Below, one piece after another: positions 41,737 to 46,108 of a stretch of 46,108 nucleotides of DNA (its first letter is position 1; the number at the start of each line of letters is the position of its first letter). The position numbers were made by a program, and so were the translations under genes. The notes beneath the pieces are model-generated. The model was not told the origin of the DNA. It was given only the letters and a program-made list of their open reading frames with translations, and made no database searches. Source of the stretch: Flavobacterium sp. (GTDB lineage: Bacteria > Bacteroidota > Bacteroidia > Flavobacteriales > Flavobacteriaceae); contig NZ_PNJW01000022.1 in the NCBI RefSeq assembly GCF_013822155.1, positions 1 through 46,108 on the forward strand. The letters are read 5' to 3'.

Positions 41737-44531
41737 TAGTGATTTGCTCCTGTAATTAACTGAACATAACTATTATTGGCTAAATGAAAATCCTCAATTG
41801 GCAATACCGGTGGTGGTAACGATGCATTTGCTTGAGCAATTTTAGAAGCCAAAATATCATAATCAATTATTTGTCCTTTTGATGAATTATTTATGGAATT
41901 GGAAATGCCAAAAGATGATGCTACACCTCCTGAAGCAAGTCCTACACCACCACCAGCTTGATTTATAGCCGAAAGTAATGGTGCAAACATAGAACTAGAT
42001 TTTGCATTTATAACACTCTCACCTCTTGAAAGCATTGCAGGAATTGAATCACTGGTTCCTGTTCCGGGTCCTTCTAAACCAATTACACCTTTTGCTAATT
42101 TTACTCCTGAAATTTTAGCCACATTTAATAAACCAAATGCACCAGCTTTAATTGCTGCCAATGTAGCTCTAGCAATTGACGTTGGATCACCTGGTACTAA
42201 TTGGGTGGTATAAGCTTTTTGAATTGCTAAAAACATATCTGCAGTAGCAAGAGCAGCAGATAATTGTTTGTTTTCTCCAAAGAACCCGGTCATCAATGTA
42301 CCGATATCCCCAATAGCTTGACGAGTATTATCAACTTGTGCAAGTCTACTTTGTTTTTCTAGATTTACTTTACTAGCCTGATATTTTTTATTTATTAAAT
42401 CAATATTCGCTCCTGTCTTTTCAGCATTAGCAATCTCTTGTAATCTTGATTGTTCAAGTCTATCCAATTGAATTGCTAAATTTTCTTGAAATACTAAATC
42501 TTCATAAGCACGTTGGTTTTCTAAATCAATAGTTTTTCTTTCATTTTCGGCTTCTGCTCTTAAAGCTTTAGCCTCATCATTCTTTGTTTGGTAATCAGTC
42601 TGTATGGCTTTTATAGCTTCCTGATATTCATACTCCGATGTAATACCTTGGTCAAGCCTCAATTGCTCAAAGCTAATTTGTTGTTGTAAAATAGCATCAA
42701 GACGTCGTTGTTCTTCCTGTAATGCTAAATCAGAAAAAAACTTTTGACTGTCTATTTTGGAAATATTTGCTTCTATAAAGGCATCAAGCTCACGACTTGC
42801 ATTGGTAACAACTGCATCAGTTTGTTTCTTTAAAAATTCATCCCGAATGTTATTCTGATCTGTCAGCAATTTCAATTTATCAGCTTCTGTTTTTTCAGAG
42901 GCATTAAATTCTGCTTGAGCAATCTTAAATTTTTTGTCTCGAACTTGTTCTGCAATTTTTATCTCCTCTTGAAGAGATTTTATTTTAATTCCTTGAGTAG
43001 ATAAAAAATATTCTAGTTCAGATTTTGCAAGATTAGACGCATTAGCTAGAGCTTTTTTTCTATTTTCCTCAGCTTTTTTTCGTTGTGCTTCTGCTTCTGC
43101 TTCTAATTTTTCATTTAAAGCAGATTGTTGATTTTGAATTTTTTCACGTATAGTTGTTGACTCTTCAAGTATTTTAAACTTAGCAATTTCAGCTTCTTGA
43201 ATTGCTTTAATTTCTTCATCTGAAACATTTATTTTGTCTTTCAACGCAATGGCATAAGCAACCCCTTCCTTGTTTAATCTTTTTATATCTTCATCAGTGA
43301 TTCCAGCTTTTATTGTTATCGCTCTTTGGGCTACATCAAGTTCTTTATTGGCCAATGCAGCTCTTTGATTGTAGTTGTCTTCCTCAATTTTGTTGGCTTC
43401 TTGCAGTTTTTTTATACGTTCACTTTCTGATAGGCTTCTATTTTTTGATTGAAGCATCAATTCTTTGATTTGTTGTGAAGCTTTAGCATTGGCCACATCT
43501 TGTTTGATGGTGACATCTTCTAGGTCTTGCATATCTTTTTTTAATTGAATTGCAGCATTAGCAGCCTCTTTCATTTCATTACCCAATTCCTTAAAACTAT
43601 CAATTGGATTGCTCAAGAACTTACCTACCTTATCCATCGTAGCTCCAATATCACTAAGTCCGGAAACAAAGTCTACAATTACTTTGGAAACAACTTCAAC
43701 AACAGCACCAACAGCTGAAAAAACTTGTTCAACTCTATCCATTACTGGGTCAAAGGTTCGTAAATATCCAATCAACAAAGCTACTGCAGCTATGATTAAA
43801 CCAATTCCGGTTGCTGCTAATGCTAAAGTAAAAATTCTGGTTGCACCCGTAGCAATGTTAGTTCCAATGGTCAATGCTTTTTGAGTAGCAGTCAATCCTT
43901 CTGTTTCTTTTGCTGAGTTTTTAATTAAAGAAACATTCTCTCCTAAGTCTTTTTTGACAAGGCTAAAAGTTTCTGTAAAGGCATAAGTTACTTTTCCCAA
44001 ACTTGCCAACTCACCAGAGAACAACCCGGTTTCATTCAACGCTTCCTTTATGCTATCTTTATAATTACCGATGTTTAAAATTTGCTTCTCACGTTCGGAA
44101 CCAGTTTGCTTTAGGAAAGTATTATTTTCATCTAACTTTTTATTTAGAGCATCAAGCAGTTTAGCCTCATCTTTATTGTTAACGTTCAATTGATCTCTCA
44201 ACTTAGAAATTTCAGTGATAGATTTTTTAGCTTCTTCACGCGTTGCATTTTCCTTCTCTAAAAGTAAAGTTACTTTTTCCTGTACCGGAATAGATTTAGC
44301 ATTTGATGTTATTAAAGCTGAAAGTACTTTTTGATTATTGGTATATTCATTTGAAACCTTTTTCAATGCAGCTTCTTTTTTTACAATAGCCTCGGTATTG
44401 TCTCCCTCTGCTTTTTTTAGGGTATTGAGGTTTTCTCTTAATGTTTTTATTTGTTCATTAAGTTCTTTTGATTTTTGAACTACTGCATCTGTTCCTAAAT
44501 CTAATTCGAGTAATGTCTGTTTTTCTGCCAT
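41736..44531 (-). CDS. Phage tail tape measure protein
   Basis: A 931-residue protein. Long coiled-coil and helical stretches flank a hydrophobic segment (about 225-252: ALAATGIGLIIAAVALLIGY). The C-terminal part has GLEGPGTGTSDSIPAMLSRG followed by ESVINAKSS, which is typical of tape measure proteins in Bacteroidota prophages. By the usual rule of about 0.15 nm per residue, the tail would be about 140 nm long. It is encoded just before the Cys-rich gene and after the small Ig-like gene. Confidence 0.88.
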   Translation of the reverse strand: MAEKQTLLELDLGTDAVVQKSKELNEQIKTLRENLNTLKKAEGDNTEAIVKKEAALKKVSNEYTNNQKVLSALITSNAKSIPVQEKVTLLLEKENATREEAKKSITEISKLRDQLNVNNKDEAKLLDALNKKLDENNTFLKQTGSEREKQILNIGNYKDSIKEALNETGLFSGELASLGKVTYAFTETFSLVKKDLGENVSLIKNSAKETEGLTATQKALTIGTNIATGATRIFTLALAATGIGLIIAAVALLIGYLRTFDPVMDRVEQVFSAVGAVVEVVSKVIVDFVSGLSDIGATMDKVGKFLSNPIDSFKELGNEMKEAANAAIQLKKDMQDLEDVTIKQDVANAKASQQIKELMLQSKNRSLSESERIKKLQEANKIEEDNYNQRAALANKELDVAQRAITIKAGITDEDIKRLNKEGVAYAIALKDKINVSDEEIKAIQEAEIAKFKILEESTTIREKIQNQQSALNEKLEAEAEAQRKKAEENRKKALANASNLAKSELEYFLSTQGIKIKSLQEEIKIAEQVRDKKFKIAQAEFNASEKTEADKLKLLTDQNNIRDEFLKKQTDAVVTNASRELDAFIEANISKIDSQKFFSDLALQEEQRRLDAILQQQISFEQLRLDQGITSEYEYQEAIKAIQTDYQTKNDEAKALRAEAENERKTIDLENQRAYEDLVFQENLAIQLDRLEQSRLQEIANAEKTGANIDLINKKYQASKVNLEKQSRLAQVDNTRQAIGDIGTLMTGFFGENKQLSAALATADMFLAIQKAYTTQLVPGDPTSIARATLAAIKAGAFGLLNVAKISGVKLAKGVIGLEGPGTGTSDSIPAMLSRGESVINAKSSSMFAPLLSAINQAGGGVGLASGGVASSFGISNSINNSSKGQIIDYDILASKIAQANASLPPPVLPIEDFHLANNSYVQLITGANH

Positions 44532-44533
44532 GA

Positions 44534-44821
44534 CTATTCAACTATTAATGTTATGGTATTGCTGTATGAAAAGAAAGTTCTAAATTTATTTGTGGCTGTA
44601 AGTTGAATTTTATATTCTCCAACTGCTATAGGAGTAAGTACAAATTTCATATTGTCATCTGAGGTGTATGGTATTTCAGAAACTAACTCAACATCATATT
44701 CTGAATTGTAAATTTGTGCATTCCAAATAATAACTGATTGGCCAAGATTAATTGATTTAATCAATAAACCCAACTCGTATGATAGTTTTGGAGCTATAGT
44801 TCTTTGTCTTAAAATGCTCAT
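44534..44821 (-). CDS. Small Ig-like phage structural protein
   Basis: A 95-residue beta-rich protein (VIIWNAQIYNSEYDVELVSE, FVLTPIAVGEYKIQLTATNK, FFSYSNTITLIVE) reading like one Ig-like or fibronectin-like domain, with no signal peptide. It overlaps the upstream gene by 4 bp (ATGA) and ends 2 bp before the tape measure gene. It is probably a minor virion protein near the tail. No exact family can be named. Confidence 0.6.
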   Translation of the reverse strand: MSILRQRTIAPKLSYELGLLIKSINLGQSVIIWNAQIYNSEYDVELVSEIPYTSDDNMKFVLTPIAVGEYKIQLTATNKFRTFFSYSNTITLIVE

Positions 44822-46095
44822 GATGTTGCTATATTTGAGTTAACATTAAATTGAGCATTTTTAATCTGAAGACTGTATGAAGCCAAAACACCAAAATTTA
44901 AATGCGGCACTTCTACTTCGAATGAACCAGATGGAGGTGCAAAATAATTTTCTGTTACAATTGGAAGTCCAGTAAAAAATTGAAGATTCGTGGTATACAT
45001 TCTTAACAATATTGTAGCAATACTTAAATCACTAGTGTAATCAACTCTTATTCTCCTAGTGGTACCGTTATTAAGAATTGCAATAGTTTGTACATTGGTA
45101 ATTAGAATGTATGTCAATAGTCCTGGTGGTGTAATGTAACAAGAACCCGGAATATTAATCAATTCTGAAAGATTACTTTCAAAAAGTTGGAATATACCTT
45201 CATCATATCTGACCTTAAATTTGTATCCTCCGAAGTACTGTTCTGGTAGTTCTGTGAACGTATGAACAATTTGATTAGATTCTAAAGTTACTATTATTGG
45301 ATCACCGTATGGAGCATAGAAAAATCCACCAATACCATCAGGTGTAAATGTATGTGGTATCAATTTTACTTCTACCGGTTGTGGAATGTTAGTATCAATT
45401 GTAAATGTGACTTCACAAGCATCTTGAGTTACTCCTGTAATGATGATATATCTTTCTGTTGGCTCATTCTTTTCTATCTCTTTTAAATAATCAACTTCAA
45501 ACACTTCAACATTCGTAGGCTGTCCTTTTACAAATGATTTGATTTTATTGACTAAATAATAAGATGCCCGTTTGTCAATATAAATTAGTTTGTCCATGTT
45601 GAAAGCTTCATAATCTTGAAAGCTCAAATTCATTAATAATTCTTTGGCTTTTGCTTTATCAAATATGCTTTCAATGCTCTTGTAATTATCTATTATTAAG
45701 TGGTTCCAAGAGAGTCTAAAGTATGTTTCGTATGGTAACTTTGTAACCGTGGCATTTGTTCCAAGACTTTCAGAAGTCAATAAAAAAGAACCTGTAATTT
45801 CTTTATATCTTAAGCAATAAAATCTTCCGGATAATTCTTTATATTCAATTGAAGAATCATCTTTTAATTCTCGTTCCCAGATTTTATAAATGTTTGAACT
45901 CAAACCGCTGAAAAATGTTCCTATAGGTCTATCAGGAGTGTAAAATTTAGATGTAATAACTATTGTTTCATCAGGTAAATTCTCATTATTAATTTTGATT
46001 GCTCCATCATTATACTTTAAATTTTCATCGTTGTATTTATACTTAAACTTGTTCAGTTTAGCATATTTTCCAATAGTATAGTTTTCATTTTTCAC
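44818..46095 (-). CDS. Phage structural protein, possibly tail-associated; 5' end uncertain
   Basis: At least 425 residues. The apparent start at 46095 is GTG (a GGA-like ribosome-binding site overlaps it) and the frame stays open to the window edge, so the real start may lie outside. The N-terminal half is alpha/beta (KAKAKELLMNLSFQDYEAFN, RASYYLVNKIKSFVKGQPTN). The C-terminal half consists of Ig-like beta domains (IVTLESNQIVHTFTELPEQY, YSLQIKNAQFNVNSN). The family is not recognised. A distal-tail or baseplate-hub-like role before the tape measure is plausible, but its place is unusual. Confidence 0.55.
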   Translation of the reverse strand: MKNENYTIGKYAKLNKFKYKYNDENLKYNDGAIKINNENLPDETIVITSKFYTPDRPIGTFFSGLSSNIYKIWERELKDDSSIEYKELSGRFYCLRYKEITGSFLLTSESLGTNATVTKLPYETYFRLSWNHLIIDNYKSIESIFDKAKAKELLMNLSFQDYEAFNMDKLIYIDKRASYYLVNKIKSFVKGQPTNVEVFEVDYLKEIEKNEPTERYIIITGVTQDACEVTFTIDTNIPQPVEVKLIPHTFTPDGIGGFFYAPYGDPIIVTLESNQIVHTFTELPEQYFGGYKFKVRYDEGIFQLFESNLSELINIPGSCYITPPGLLTYILITNVQTIAILNNGTTRRIRVDYTSDLSIATILLRMYTTNLQFFTGLPIVTENYFAPPSGSFEVEVPHLNFGVLASYSLQIKNAQFNVNSNIATS

Positions 46096-46108
46096 TCCTA
46101 AAAAATTG

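Larger units (their letters stand above)
28693..46108. mobile_element. Prophage (tailed phage), left part; right end beyond the window
   Basis: The region starts at the tRNA-fMet 3' end with a tyrosine integrase. It carries contiguous tail, tape measure, capsid protease/scaffold, major capsid, portal, connector, tail-fibre-like and lysis genes, nearly all on the minus strand. A tape measure protein indicates a long-tailed phage; no contractile-sheath or baseplate genes are visible in this portion. No terminase, replication or repressor genes are seen. All main frames are intact, so the element could be functional. Confidence 0.92.

Noticed and set aside
28693..46108. Second copy of the tRNA 3' end (attR)
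   Set aside because: Scanned by eye for GTTCGAGTCCTG and nearby acceptor-stem sequence; none found, so the right border is placed outside the window.
1..46108. CRISPR array or insertion sequence
   Set aside because: No regularly spaced repeats and no transposase or terminal inverted repeats seen.

Overview
The window looks like a chromosome segment of a Flavobacterium-type member of the Bacteroidota. The DNA is AT-rich. Several promoters fit the Bacteroidota consensus (TTG or TTTG near -33, TAnnTTTG near -7). The protein families present, such as a GntR/periplasmic-binding chimera regulator, a barrel-only Omp85 protein, DUF4345, DUF1761 and Bacteroidota-type phage proteins, are at home there. 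Species cannot be assigned from the window alone.

Left part (1-10.8 kb): a 5'-truncated ABC-F ATPase, a DUF4345 membrane protein, a GNAT-fold acyltransferase-like protein, a pterin dehydratase and a DUF1761 membrane protein. These are followed by a tripartite efflux operon on the minus strand (adaptor, RND pump, TolC-like channel) with a palindrome in its promoter, and a secreted protein with plant-type leucine-rich repeats.

Middle (10.9-21.7 kb): a compact galactan/galactose locus on the minus strand, in transcription order galM, two GH53 endo-galactanases (a surface-type lipoprotein and a signal-peptide protein), a GH2 beta-galactosidase, galK, galT and an SSS sodium/sugar symporter. A divergent GntR-type regulator faces it across a perfect 7+7 bp palindrome (20624-20639). 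There is no SusC/SusD pair and no galE, so uptake seems to rely on extracellular or periplasmic cutting followed by a symporter.

21.8-28.3 kb: a barrel-only Omp85-like outer-membrane protein, an mlaEFD lipid-transport operon with a well-matched promoter, and a two-component pair (HisKA-type kinase with NarL/LuxR-type regulator). About 340 bp of non-coding DNA follows, holding an isolated terminator, and then an initiator tRNA-Met.

Right part (28.69 kb to the end): a prophage inserted at the 3' end of the tRNA-fMet gene, with its right end outside the window. It starts with a tyrosine integrase and a cotranscribed two-TM protein on the plus strand. The remaining genes run on the minus strand: tail protein(s), tape measure, Cys-rich protein, small HTH-like protein, prohead protease/scaffold, major capsid, portal, connector, tail-fibre-like protein, holin, CHAP-like endolysin and a spanin-like protein. 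Terminase and the lysogeny switch are not seen and should lie to the right. The tape measure gene lies upstream of the head genes, and the portal gene downstream of the capsid gene, which is not the common siphovirus order.

Most interesting leads: the palindrome pair flanking the small HTH gene in the prophage, the int-linked membrane protein, the altered integrase active-site box, the SusCD-free galactan locus with its operator, and a triple CGAT-type repeat ahead of the LRR gene.
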